A stretch of DNA of 64,000 nt from Manihot esculenta (taxonomy: Eukaryota > Streptophyta > Magnoliopsida > Malpighiales > Euphorbiaceae). How positions within the stretch are numbered: position 1 is the first letter of the stretch; each line of letters starts with the position of its first letter. Of the stretch, positions 26,396-39,448 are shown one piece after another. Below the pieces are notes generated by a model. The model was not told the origin of the DNA. It worked only from the letters and a program-made list of their open reading frames with translations, and made no database searches. Where the stretch lies: the NCBI RefSeq assembly GCF_001659605.2, contig NC_035177.2, positions 2,232,611 through 2,296,610 on the forward strand. Direction: 5' to 3'. Position numbers and translations under genes: made by a program.

Positions 26396-26956
26396 TTTAA
26401 TTTATTTAAATAAAAAAATAAATATAGACTTTTCAAAATAAAATATTGATAATATATAAATTATATTTTTTTGGACTTTTAATATTAGATTCAATCATGA
26501 ATGAATTATTTCCTTCATTGTATAATAGGAGTTCCAGCTTTGCTTTGGGTTTTCTGATTCAAATTGGTTCTCATATCATCATCATGAAAAGAAATGGATC
26601 TTTTTTGCAAAAGCTTGGAATTGATTTGTTATTTCATATACAATTTATGTTCCTCTGTACCAACTAGGCATTGAAATATCCAAATTGTAAATTTGCCAAA
26701 CGACCATTGCTCCTATATTGATAAATCCACAGGTGATGTTACCTCACGTGAGACTTAATTCCTAATGTATTATTTTGATAGAAAAATTATTATTTGGTTT
26801 TTATGATATAAAAAAATTTTTAATTAATTTTTTATTTTAAAAAATATATTAAAACATCTCTCATAGTTTAAAAAGTCTACTAATTAGTCATTTTGTTAAT
26901 TTTTGGTGTTAAATATTGAAAAAAATTTAAAATACATTCAATACAAATGAACTAAT

Positions 26957-27464
26957 GGTCTCCTCCACCGTAGGGTTGGATTAAAGTTAATATTGACGCC
27001 TCTTTAAACTCGCAACGAAATTCACTAGGCTTCGGCTGCGTAGTCCGAGATTCTAATGGTAGATTTATGGCGGCTAAAGCAGACTGTTTTTGCAATCAGA
27101 TGGAGGTTAAGTGTGCTGAGACAATGGATTTTCGTGAGGCGTTGAGCTGGATTAAAGAGTGCGGATGTGATCGAGTTCTTTTCGAATCGGATGCTCAGGT
27201 TCTTGTTGTGTCCATTAACAATGCTTCTTTAAATGATTTATCACCTTTTGGTCTTTTGGTTCAAGATTGTAAATTGATTCTATCCAGTTATGAAGAAGTA
27301 AGATGTGGTTTTATTCACAGGTTTACGAATGATATCGCTCATATTCTAGCAACATCGGTTCATTCTGAGTCAGGTCAAGGAGTTTGGGTTCATGTCCCTA
27401 CTTCTCATATAGTTTTTTTGATCGGTTTGAATTAATGATATTTCTCTCTTTTTCAAAAAAAAAA
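26957..27464 (+). mobile_element. 5'-truncated LINE insertion with target-site duplication
   Basis: This 508-bp insertion ends in CTTTTTC plus a run of A. It is flanked by an imperfect 15-bp duplication: TACAAATGAACTAAT at 26942-26956 and TACAGATGAATTAAT at 27465-27479. From the GGTTGGATTAAAG near 26974 to the TAA at 27433-27435 it reads open as an RNase H domain (GWIKVNIDASLNS, ETMDFREALSWI, FESDAQVLVV, HRFTNDIAHILA). The acidic residues expected for RNase H are visible. It is a LINE ORF2 tail, not a host gene. Confidence 0.82.
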
Positions 27465-27479
27465 TACAGATGAATTAAT

Positions 27480-28280
27480 TAATATATTTTTTATAAAATT
27501 GAGAGACTAATTAATAAATTTTTATAAATTAAATAATAAAATATTTAATAATTAAAATTAATAAAATAAATAATTAGCGGAGTTTTTAAAACCTTAATCA
27601 AAGAGTAATTTAGTCTATTTGCAATAATCTAACTGTAAAAATGAAGAAAATGAGTAAAAATTTCAATTTATGGATGAAGTTAATATAGGAATTGACTTGT
27701 AATAACAACAAGATTTAAATATTAAGTGGTAAATTTTTTAAATTATTTAAAAATAAATTTATTATTTAGTTATCATATAATATAAAAAATTTATTAACTA
27801 TTATTTTAAATTTTAAAAATATATTTAAAATGAAATTTTAAAACTTCCACTTATCAATATTAATATTAATAGTTAAAATCATTGATGGTTACAATCCACT
27901 AAATAATAAATCTTTTAAAAGTGAGTCATTAAAAGAACACCCGAGCGTGTTAGCACGTGCGTGTCGGGACCAAGGTCAAAACATTTTCTTGGAAAATTCT
28001 GTGCATTAATTATACAGAAAGAGAACGACAGTTTTCACTACAGAGTATCCATCTGTCTATATCTATCCTTTGTTATCTGTTGAAAGGGAAAACAGATAAA
28101 GATGAGATCAAAGTTTTCTTCTCTTTTATAGTCTCAGGTGATGTGAAACTTCTTCAATTTCTTCTCTTTTATGCACGTAATTGCTTGATTCTCCTTTCCA
28201 CAACCCTCATCATTACGTCTGATTCAATTATTAGGGATTGCTTTTTCAGAGTTGTTACTTGCTGTTTTCTTCTTTTCCAT
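27480..28280 (+). promoter_or_regulatory. SH3P1: Upstream region and 5' UTR of the SH3P1-like gene
   Basis: AT-rich sequence to about 27930 gives way to a more GC-balanced segment around 27935-28280 containing CACGTGCGTG at 27954-27963 (an ACGT-core, G-box-like site). This segment probably includes the promoter and 5' UTR. The transcription start cannot be fixed from sequence. Confidence 0.4.
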
Positions 28281-31200
28281 ATGGAGGCCATCAAAAAACA
28301 AGCTGCCAGGCTTAGAGAGCAAGTTGCCAAGCAACAGCAAGTGAGTTGTCTCTCTTCTTTCTCTCTTTGTTTTTATTATTATTATTATTGTTATTGTTTT
28401 TAAAAAAACTGGTTGGTGATTTGTGTGTTTGATCGGTGATTCAGTTAGTTAGTTACTTTGTTTATATTGACATAGTGTAAACGAATTTGAATTATGTAAT
28501 TTAATTTTTATTTATTCTTTTCATTTTTTCAAGTAAATTGTGAAAAAAATTATTATTATTGAGTTGAAGTAAACTTCACTGAATTTCTTGCAAAGTTAGG
28601 TTATTCACTTCCAATGGGCTTGGCAATTTTCGGGGGGATTTTCCTCTTAGATCCTCTTTGCTTACTTATGGTGAAATTTTTGGCTGTTGCTTATTTTGGC
28701 TGTTGCTTATTTTGGCAGGTAGTTTGTGCGTTATTATTATTATTATTTTCAAAATTTCTTCTGCATGGAAAAAAAAATTAAAAAATTAAAAAAATTTATT
28801 GAATAGGTGACTTCTGCTTGATCCTTTGATATATGAATAATCCATCAACTCTTACATTTCTTTTGGGTCAGGCAAAACATGGATAAATTCTTCAAAACTT
28901 GATTTTCCCCCCTCAATTGCATCATATTCACAAGGAGTTTTACCCTATTTATATTTACTAGTATGATTCTAAAGCAATTTTAGATTACCTACAATTACTT
29001 GAAACTCAACATAAGAAATGTAAGCCTAAAGCATAAGCTTCACTCACATCTATTGTGTGGGGGCTCTAGTTCAGTGTTACAACACCCAAACAATCCCTAA
29101 AGCTTAAGCTGCCAGGCAGTGAGACCCGATATATGTTGTGGAGGCTTTTGCCTGTTCCTCACCATATTTAGGTACTACGTGCTACTCTAGAACTTAAGGA
29201 GATGCTCTAACTTCATGGTCTATTTTCTTTACTTGCATCTATCTAGGGTTTTGAAAAGGTTAAATTACTACTTAGTGTTGGGGTTATTTCAAAATTAACA
29301 TATGCCCCTGGTTTTTAAATATCAATAGTTAAGTCCTTTTTTTTTTTTTTACTTTGTCAAACTTTCGATCCTCCAACTGATTTTCTATTAATGGATTGAG
29401 AAATGATCGAAATACTCTTAAAGTGTTGAATTAGTCAAAATCCATCAGCAAAACCCTTTGTAAATAAGGAGATATTTTTATTAATTTTGACATAACCTAG
29501 AGAATAAAAAGTAATTTATCTTAGGAATTTAAAATATTTCTATCTCATTTGATCATTACTACTCTATTGACTTAACAAAATTAACTTAAAATTGGGTGGA
29601 AAGACTAAAGTGTGTGATAACATCAAAATACAATGACTTAACAATTGACTTCTAAAAACCGAGGGACATGTGCTCATTTTCGCGTAACTCAGGGATAAAA
29701 AAGCTACTTACCCTTAGAAATGGTTCCCATGGCAGTATAGTATGAGATGTGATTGCTGTTCTGGATCTTATCTGATTTTATCATCCTGCAACATTATATT
29801 TTATTAAATCAATATAAAAAACTAAGTATGTTAATCACATAGATGAAGATCTAAAAATTTATTATCCTAGCCAAACAACTACTAATGGGACCAAAATAAT
29901 ACCTTATTTTGCATAAAGTTTTTGAAGCACAATTTTTAATTGAGCAAATGAAGTATTCTGGTCTCAAACACTAGAATCAAGAGGCTGAAATGGAAAAAGA
30001 GAGGAGAAAAGGTGTTTTATAATTACTGGGTCATTGATGGTTAGGTCATCAGCAGGAAAATAGAAAGTTGTAGTCTTTCGGGTCCTTGCATCAATATTGG
30101 CGTTACTTAGTTGGTCTTGGTGTATTAGACCATATTGGTCTGTAACTTGACATTTTATACTATAACAGATACTATTGCTGTAAATCCGAATTCTCAATCT
30201 TGTGTTGCTCAATCCTGTATGAGAAATGAGCTATGGCATGTCTGTTATTTTCTCTACCCTTCGTCTATTATTTAAAGGTCAAAAATCTTACTCGTCGTGG
30301 TGCATCACTTCATGTCTTAATTTCTTTTAGTCCCTTCTTTAATTACACTCATCCTGAAAATTTGGAACCTTTGCCTGTGAAACTCTAATCCTCTGTTCTT
30401 GCATCAATTTTTGGTGAATGTTATACCCTCTTTCCCGTTTTGTATGGCACTTCGCTCCAATGCAATGCATTGAAACAGGGAAGTACCCTGATGATTTTTT
30501 ATTAGGATTTTTAATGTGTCACAACATTTTATGCTAATTTTTACCTACTGAAAACCTCATTTGTCTTGGATTTATTTCTGATGGATCCTGGTTAAACTAT
30601 TTGTGGCCTTTAGAACATTAGGAGAAATCTAGTAGATGACTAAGAAATTTTGTTTTAAACTTCCAGTAATTAGATTGTATTACTCTTTTATTACATTTTT
30701 GTATTCTTTTTTTTTTGTTTTCCTGCGGAGAATGTGCAATGATTTATTTTCCTAATCATATGAATATCTGCATCTGAAGAATAAAACTCAAGTTTCTTAT
30801 TTACATTAATTGTATTGCTATTTTTTATTGGAAATTCAAAGGAGAAAAAGGTGGATTTGCATTATTAATAAAGAACAATGGGGCAAATGAAAAATGGATT
30901 TTTACCACGATAAGATTATCAGTGTGATTCATTTCATCCATAGCTTCAATTTTATGCTTGTTTCAAATGTCCATGTTTTGCAGGCTGTATTGAAACATTT
31001 GGGGCATTTTGGCAATGAAGCTTTTATTGTTGATGAAGCTGAATTTCAGTGTTACCAACAGCTTCAAAAGCTATACAATTCCACAAGGTCAGCGAAGGTA
31101 CAATGTTTGGACATGTAATTGTTTTATTTAATCACACTTTGACCATATTTCAAAGATTCAGGTTTCTTTTTGTCTGTCTCACGCATTTATATCTGTACAT

Positions 31201-34200
31201 CAATCATAGATAAATTTGGTTAAAGTTCAATAAATATTTTTCAATGAGAAGAGTTTTTTAATCTGACCAAGCTCTTAAAATTTCTTATGTTCCACAGCAT
31301 TTTCAGAAGAATATTGTTCGTAGCATTGAAGGGTTTGTATCTGCAAGTTCAAAGCAAATGGAGATAGGTGAGTTTGTTTTGCTTTTTCTTTGCATTTTTT
31401 TACTTTACAATGCTGATAGATGATATTTCACCCAAATATTTCAGCAAGAAAGTTGGCTGAAGATTGTTGCAAATATGGAGTTGATAATCAATGCACAAAT
31501 TCTTATGTTGCAAGAGCTGTGCTTCAATTTGGTACATCACATAATTTAATGGAAAATGAAAGGGAAACTTTCCTTGGAATCCTTGGTGATCAGGTGAATT
31601 CTTCACCTTTTTCCATTTCATCCGTTTTTTTCGTAGTTCTTCGACAATCATCTCACAAAGAATAACACAACAACTTCATTCATGGGATATTACATTTTTG
31701 CAGATTTGTATATATGTAAATATCTACCAATACATGAGTCTGTATGCCTATTGCATGAAGGCAATGTACTTGAGGGTGCTTTATATGGGGCAAGCTTTAT
31801 AACAAATATTAATAAAAAGTTTAAATTTCATTCAGTTTTCCTCGAACTTAGGGTGCTATAATAACATTTTTGTAATATAAAACTCCCATCACACCAATTT
31901 AGTAAACATAAAAGCGCTTCTAACCTTTAACAATATGTATTTCAATGATGAAATGCAGAAAGTAATTCTAAATAAAAACCCATTCACCTGCAATCCATGC
32001 TTCTCTTCCAGCTCTCTCTCTTTGCTGCCCTCTAGAGACATGGAAGCATCTGTTGTGTTCCACAAATGTCAGCACAAAGAAGCTTGCATGGGTGGCAATC
32101 AAGGATGGAATTGGAGAATTGACACCATAAATAGATCCTTGATATCACCCATCTGGCCTTGGGCTTTGCACCTTTGACGAACCTGAGTTGGGATTTGGAT
32201 TTTTCTAGAGTGGGAGAAGGATTTAGGATGGGGATTTTATTCTAGTGTATATTATTTTGGGTGCAGGCATTCTTTTTGGATTAATTTATCCAATAATTTG
32301 GATTTCACTGAGATTGGTGACTTTGGGTGATAATTACTAGAATACACGTTGCTGGAGAATATGTTGTTGGATGATTTAATTATATAACATTGCTGGTGTG
32401 CATGTTGATGGAGCATTTATTGCCTCTGGTTATTTAAGGAAAAAAAAATTGCAAAACACTCCTCTTTGTGTTTGTTGAATTTTTAGTTTGGATTTATATG
32501 AGAGTGTTTTTCCTGGGAATGTGGTCAGCCAATGTTGATTAGAGGAAGAGGGAAATGGTGGGTAGGTTAGGGAGATAGTGAGTAGGTGATACAAAGGAAG
32601 ATGATGAGGATATTGATATTCTTTGTCTTCTTTATTTGTTTTTAATTTTTAAAATTTCTGGTTAGCATTTATCTGCAAACTGGCTATTAAAGGTGGGAGG
32701 GATTTTTATATTCATTAAATTAATCTTGGTGGATTTTTATTTTACAAATTAAAGTTTGGTGGACCTTTAACTAGCGCAGATATTTTTGAAATGCTTATTT
32801 TGCTCCAGTTATATGATCCTACACTTGTAATGTGGTTGCAACTTTAATTGCCTGCATGTTCTAAAATGCTGAGTCTATCATTGTCATTGTCTTGTTTTGT
32901 TTTTTCTCCTTTTAGTTTTTAATTGAAATGCAGGAGCTGTAATTTCCAACATAGATGTTGTTGTGGTAATACTAAGAGGCAATGCCAATCAGACTTGGTC
33001 TAAGAAGAAGAGGAAAAGCAAGGGGGAGGGGGGTTAATGTAACATTAAACTCCATTGATGTTTCTTTTTGAGATTTAAATTTAATCTAATCTTCTGCAAT
33101 TTCAACCCTGGATTCCTAATTTTTCAAGCTGGGCCAATATGAAAAGGCAACTCTAGGCAGCTTCACCAAATGAATCCATCTTGCATTGCTTGCTTTATCT
33201 TTTTGGGAAAGCATTATATTTTGTTCTGAGCTAAGTTTCTGTATACAGCACATTCATTTCTGCCATTTTAGAGAATTGCAGAATTTAAACCAGATTTGGG
33301 ATAAGTTCATTTTTAATGTTTCAGCCCTCTACCAAGCTATGTCACCTCAATGTGACTCTTGGCTATGTATGTTTCAGCCTTCTACTAAGCTAAGTCACCA
33401 TAACGTGACTCATGGCCTTCTACTTTTTTGTCATGTGTCCTGCACTGATTACATGTTTGTAGAAATTTGTTGTGTCCATATAGTAGGGCCTAACTTTTGC
33501 ATGCTATTCTAACAGTGCCTTGGGCTGATATATAGAGTGGTTTTTGTGAAAAGATCTAATATTGAAGGTATATAAGAATGTAAGCAAGCTTGTTTAACAT
33601 TAGAATGTAAGCGATATATTCTCTTAGCATGTGCTAGTAGGTTTCATGAGTAGCATTGTTCTTTTTCTGCTAATGCTGTAAATTTTTTATGCTTTTTATA
33701 CGTTAGTAAGAGTCAACATGGGAGAGGTTTGAAATTTTTAGGTTACTCTTCATTTCAGAGAATTTATACTCTTTCCATTTCTTTTATGTTTCTAACTTTG
33801 TAACAGGTTTTCAATATTTAGGTTTGTGAGCCTCTTCGGTCATTAGTAACAGGAGCTCCTTTGGAGGATGCTCGCCATTTAACCCACCGTTATGAAAAGC
33901 TCCGCCAAGAGGTTGATGCCCAGGTAATCTGTGGCATGTCATGGGTGTGTTATGGTTTAAATGGTAGATTCATAACAGGGATTTTCTCATCAGGCCACTG
34001 ATGTATTGAGGCGTCAATCAAAGACTAGAGAATCTGATATATCTGCAGAGACTTGCACAAGACTTCGAGATGCAGAAGCAAGGCTGACTGAACTTAAATC
34101 TACAGTAATGGCACTTGGGAAAGAAGCAACTGCTGCCATGTTGTCAGTTGAAAATCAGCAGCAGCAGATTACTGTTCAGCGCCTATTTGCAATGGTATAG

Positions 34201-37200
34201 TTAATGATCTCATTTCTTTTCCTGTTTGCACATTTATGAATGAATGACGCATGGGATGTTGCAGGAGATACTGTTTATTTCTGTCAACATCTTTTATTGA
34301 ATTGCATGCAAGTTTTAATGAGATAGATGCGTCAAATGAAACAAAGGTGGATAATGTTATATAATGCAGTTATGCAGTGGTCTGGTCCTTATGTTAGAGC
34401 TATCCATTTTTTAGAAGGTGGTTTTAAAATTGCAAATAGGTTAAGCCATTGTGGTTGTTATGTTAAGATAATAGTGGCCATTACTTACAGATGTTATATC
34501 AAGGTCCCTTTAAGAAGAGATTTTATCAGTTGCAGTAATGTTTGAGCTACTACCCTATGGTTTTTGCTAAAAATTCAAAATAATTACATGTTCAAAGTTC
34601 TGATTTAGTCGTGCTTACTGCTTAAAGCTAATTCACATGTGCATGGGCAAGCCTGTCCAACTTGGTTACGCTAGTTGAAAACTAAAAAGTACCTCACATG
34701 TCAATACCATGGATTTAAACTATAGAAACAGCATGGGGCAATTGCAATAGTTTACTATGCAAATTTTTCTAAAAAATTTGCTAATGCAGGGAAACTAATA
34801 GATATTGAATCAACTAAACTAAAGAGATCCTACCATACTCGTTAAAGGAGCAAGGCGCCAAGGGGTCATGGGTCCTGAGTAATAGCTGTGATGAATGAGG
34901 TGCTAGGTGCAGGGGGACGCCTGAATAATGTGAGCTCAAAAAAAAAAAAGCTCTATATAACAAAACTTGTCAAAAACTCGTCAAACTTACTAATTTACAA
35001 ATAATTAATGACCATAAAAAATTATATAAAATGAATATAAATTTCACCATTAACATGTTTTTTTCTCTTTAAAATAGCATCATAAGAACTTTGTTAGAAA
35101 ATAAAACAAACACAAATTCCCTACTGCTTAGGCAGTTGATACTAATATCAATTTCTATTGAAGTAGGTCATAGAGTAAGCCCCTTTAAAGGTCCTACTCC
35201 TGGAAAGGCGCAAAAAGCTGAGGTACTAGTCTTGCTGTTTAGACATTCAAAAACAACCCCATATTTGTGATATAACAAACAAACACAATAGCATTGCTAG
35301 GAAAAAGGAGAAAAAGAAATTTTGAACAATGTAGAAATGGAGGACTTCAATGACATGTTATGTTCTTTTAGAAACAGAGGTACCAAGGAATAGTTTGCTT
35401 AAATAGCATGTTAGTGCCTTCCTGAAAAAGAAAAAAAAAATAGAGAACTCTTGAAATAAAGACTTACACAACAGTCAGTGGTGTTTAAAAATAAAAAAGG
35501 AAAATATCATGAGAATTTAAGTAGATATAATAGATGATAAATTGCTTTCTTTTTCTACTTGTATCACTCTATTTTATTAGTACTAGAAACAAAAGGAGTC
35601 CAACAAGCTGAAAAGATGAGAGAGCTAATGAGTGAAGATTGAATGTAAGATATAAAAAGAGGAATTAAAGTGCATGAGTGTTGAAAAAGGAAACATAGGC
35701 GGTACACAATTCTGGATATGGTGGTTTTAGTGAGATGCCAACTATTGTTTATCATTGGCAACACTAATTATAGAGACTTCATGATGCGTCAATGCTAGAC
35801 TAGTAGATTGACAGATTCCGAGTCTAGTGATCTCTTGCCAATGAAAGTTCTCGCTGAAGGTGGAAATAAAGAAGGTGCAGATTTCTAGCTTGGAGCAAGG
35901 TGCATGCCTAGGTGGTGTAAGGCATGTGCCTAGTAAAGGTCGCATGTCTTTCTCTTTTTGAGGTGTTAGAGTTGCAGCCTTTAGCTTGAGGTGCGCCTTT
36001 GACAACACTCTATCCAACTAGCTAATAAGCATAAATACACAAAATAAAGACTTTAAAACCGTAATTTACATTCTTCTGTAATAATTATGTTGAACAAATA
36101 ACACACAATGGAGTAAAGAGAGCGATTCTCATTGGTGTTGAGAATTGAGATCTTGCATCGAGATGTTGTGGAATAGAGTGAGCAACTGATAATATCAACA
36201 TTATGTTTTACTAAATACTAGTATGTGGGGTGTATGTTTGTGTATTTGATTCTATTATTTATGTTGTGTAAGGCTCTACTTATATAGTGCTTTTCTTTAT
36301 TTGTTATGTTATGCTGAAAGTGTTTTCCTATACTGATGGTAAGGTAGACAAATGTAAAACATAACATTTGCTTGCTTGTTTGACAAAAATCTTGTTTAAC
36401 TTTATATCTTGCTAGTGGCTGATATTTAGTTGAGGTACGAATATTCATTTCTTTCTTCAGCATGTGGATTTGAAATGAGGTTATTTTTCAGGTGGATGCT
36501 GAGAGATGTTATCATCAACATGTTCTTGATATTTTGGATAAGTTACATGCTGAGGTTTGTAACCATTCTGGCTTTGTAATATCTCTCTTTCTATCTCAAT
36601 CTCTTTCCCTTTGTTCAGCAACGGCTTTTAAGGTACTATTTTAGTGTGTTGACCAGGGTTAAAATGCTATTTAGAGTGATTAGATAGTGGATCATGAAAC
36701 CTTACTCATCCTAACATTTAGCTTATAGCTACTAGAACAACTAGTATTACTGAACAGGGCCTATGTTTGTACTCATGTCTGTTTATTTATATATATTTGT
36801 GTTTTGTACTCTTGAGCTTTTGGCATTGTTTATGTGTCAATAACATTCCCTTTTGTCTACATTTATTCTACATTCAATGCTTGTATGAGGAAGATCATGA
36901 CTGGTGCTATGTAAAATGTTTATTATTGGAGTTAGATGATATTGGAGGAGCAATTAAATGATTCTTCATCACAATCAGTGACCATTCAGCAAGATGTTAA
37001 CATGCCCCCAGTACATCAAGACGCTATTTCAAATGGATCTGGCGATCAAATGCATATTAATCAACAGGGTGCATTGTTCATAGGAAAGGTAAGGCTTTTG
37101 ATCTCTTCAGATATATTCTTATCCAAAGAGTCAAACTTGCTCCCATGTGAATGAGAAGAAATATATTAATTTTCCTTGAAATAGTTTACTCCACATAATT

Positions 37201-39448
37201 GTGATTGCCTAATCTATGATTTGAAATATGTGATGTGATTGCATCCTATGTCACATTTCGTTATTTAAAATTGATACAGTATTTGCTATTAGGTTATAAT
37301 TTCATCTGCAAGATGATCTTATCATTTCATTTAGGTCACCAGAACATTTTCCTATTCTTTGTGCTTGAAGTGCCTACTGATTTGAGCATTTATATTTGAA
37401 TAAAAAGAAAAGGGCAAATGGCATTAACTAACAGAATCCAACGTTGACCAATGAAGATTTTCTAGATGCTCCATTTTAGGACTAGGCTACATAACATTAA
37501 GACAGACAATTACTTCTAACATCTTGAACTTCGTGGTTAGACATAAACTATTTCACTCTATGCTTTGAGATGTCAGTGTGTAAATTTTGAACTTTATAAA
37601 CCACTAACTTTAACTTAAGATCTAACATCTAATATGTCCGAATATGGCAGAGATGAAGATTATCATCAAGACAACTAAGGATGATACATATCAAAGAATG
37701 TCATAATGCGTCTAGGCACTCACTTATTTGGATCAGGACTATTGATTTCCAAACTGTGATTCTCATAATGTGATTTACCATCGAGAGCATTAATTTGTTT
37801 CTTCCTTAGTTTATCTGTAAGTGATTCTAGGATTAGTACTTGTTTTGGTTCAGTTTCTCTAATCGTTTGAAATGTTTTGTTTTGATGCTAATAAATATTT
37901 ATTTCTTAATTTACTACTTCTATTGATTTTACCTTTCCCTTTATGAACCTTCTAACATTGCAGGTTATACATGCATTTGATGCTCAAGCGGAAGGGGAGT
38001 TAAGTCTATCTCTGGATGATTATGTTCTCGTCCGTCAGGTACTTTCTGCACTCTCTAATCCACTCTCTAATCCATGAACTTACCTGTTAAACTTATTGAA
38101 AAATTTCTAAATCTCAATTTGTAAAGGGATAATAGCAATAGTCGTTTATGAATATTTTGGGAATTTCTGTTTCGATGCCTAAAACTTCAATTTTGTTCAA
38201 CTAAGTGTATTAATTTCAAAATAGAACTATGGTCAAGTTCAATATGTTGTCCATTAGTGAAAAAAGATGATATTGGTGGTCAAGTGCTAAGCACCGACTA
38301 TTTTATTAATGTTGTGTTTTTTATCTGATTTTGTTGACGTTAGTAATTTGGATCATGGGAAATGTTGAAATCCACTTAATTATAGAAAATATAGGATTAG
38401 GCACTATATATAGAAATTGTCAAAAAGCAACATGAGTATAGTTTTCCCAAGCATAAATGGCTGCAGAAGATCATAATCTTCTAGCAACCTTTGGGACAAG
38501 TGTAAATGTAAATGTCCATATATAAAATTTTATAAGCAAATATCTATGAGGCTATATCTAAATTATTATTGCTTTCTGAGTATTCTATTTTTATTTTTCT
38601 ATTTATTTTATCTTAGTGATGATATTACTCAAATAAATTAATCACCATTGTAGGATTATTTATCTACTAAATTCTATGAAATAATTTTACTGGCTATCCT
38701 AGAAACATTATGTTTGGGCTATGCATTATTCAGGGTAAGATGCATTAAAAACTTGAATAATTTCTATTAGTGCAGTCCTTTAAAGTTGTTATTCCTGTGG
38801 ACCTCTCCTCTTTAAGATTCATGTTCATAAAATATTGATGTCGTTTCGCCTGATCCAATGTGCGAGGTTGCAAGTTGCAAACTACTGATGGCTTTGCCAT
38901 ATATTCTTTTATGCTAAAGCGACCTGGAAAATGACTCTGAATGATTCATATGGAAATAATTACTCTTAATAACTAGTGAATTAAAAGAGAATACAGCAGC
39001 CTTTCCAGCTGATAATAATAGTTATTATTTTGGCCTCATGAGCCATCAATATGGATCAAGCTCCCGCTGCTAGAACCTGGGCATTCTGCAAACTTTGCAT
39101 TCTTGCCATTTGAAATGGCGCCATTAAACTTGTAACTCTTAAGGCTCGGGGTTCCAATGAACTTAGATTAAAAGGTCAAGCTATAGTTTCCCGAGTATTT
39201 TTCTCTAAAACCACGTAGATGCCAAGTGCAATGCTTGCGACTGACTCACTCGTTCTATTAAATATTAATGGTTGATTGCTTTCTTCGCCTTTATCCTAAC
39301 ATTTTCCATTTATGATGTGTGATATCACAAGGTGGCTCCAACAGGGTGGTCTGAAGGAGAATGCAGAGGTAAGGCTGGATGGTTTCCTTCTGCATATATA
39401 GAAAAGCAGGAAAAAGCACCAGCAAACAAGATCATCGAAGAAAATTAA
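28281..39448 (+). CDS. SH3P1: BAR and SH3 domain protein, SH3P1-like
   Basis: Ten exons: 28281-28340, 30984-31097, 31298-31367, 31445-31593, 33822-33923, 33994-34194, 36492-36554, 36936-37088, 37964-38038 and 39332-39448. All have GT-AG borders and consistent phase, giving 367 residues. The start MEAIKKQAARLREQVAKQQQ matches the first exon of plant SH3Ps. Residues 1 to about 250 form a helical BAR-type region. Residues about 254-298 form a variable Gln/Ser-rich linker. The C-terminal SH3 domain (FIGKVIHAFDAQAEGELSL, then GWSEGECRGKAGWFPSAYIE) spans about 299-358. Arabidopsis SH3P1-3 bind phosphoinositides and act with clathrin, auxilin-like proteins and autophagy (family knowledge). The symbol follows from position near FEI1. 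Length is nearer to SH3P2/SH3P3 than to Arabidopsis SH3P1, as I recall them, because the linker is short. Confidence 0.93.
29256..29716. mobile_element. Degenerate TIR element in intron 1 of the SH3P1-like gene
   Basis: The left end (AAGGTTAAATTACTACTTAG) and the reverse complement of the right end (AAGGGTAAGTAGC) begin alike. Both run on into a shared GGTTTTTA, then CAAT-GTTAAGTC stretch. The TIRs are about 80 bp and clearly diverged. The 300-bp core is AT-rich without an ORF. No target duplication could be read. Confidence 0.5.
34833..36015. repeat. Possible TIR element in intron 6 of the SH3P1-like gene
   Basis: The left side has GTTAAAGGAGCAAGGCGCC. The right side, reverse-complemented, has GTGTTGTCAAAGGCGCACC. 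GC-rich runs such as GCCTAGGTGGTGTAAGGC lie near the right end. This resembles the ends of widespread plant hAT-type non-autonomous elements, but the two ends match only over a short stretch and no target duplication was found. Confidence 0.25.

Noticed and set aside
27067..27435. Intact 122-residue open frame as a host gene
   Set aside because: RNase H motifs, poly-A tail and flanking duplication show it is a LINE end.
33320..33425. Imperfect duplication containing AAGCTATGTCACC / AAGCTAAGTCACC in an SH3P1 intron
   Set aside because: A short intronic tandem duplication with no further structure; not worth a separate call.
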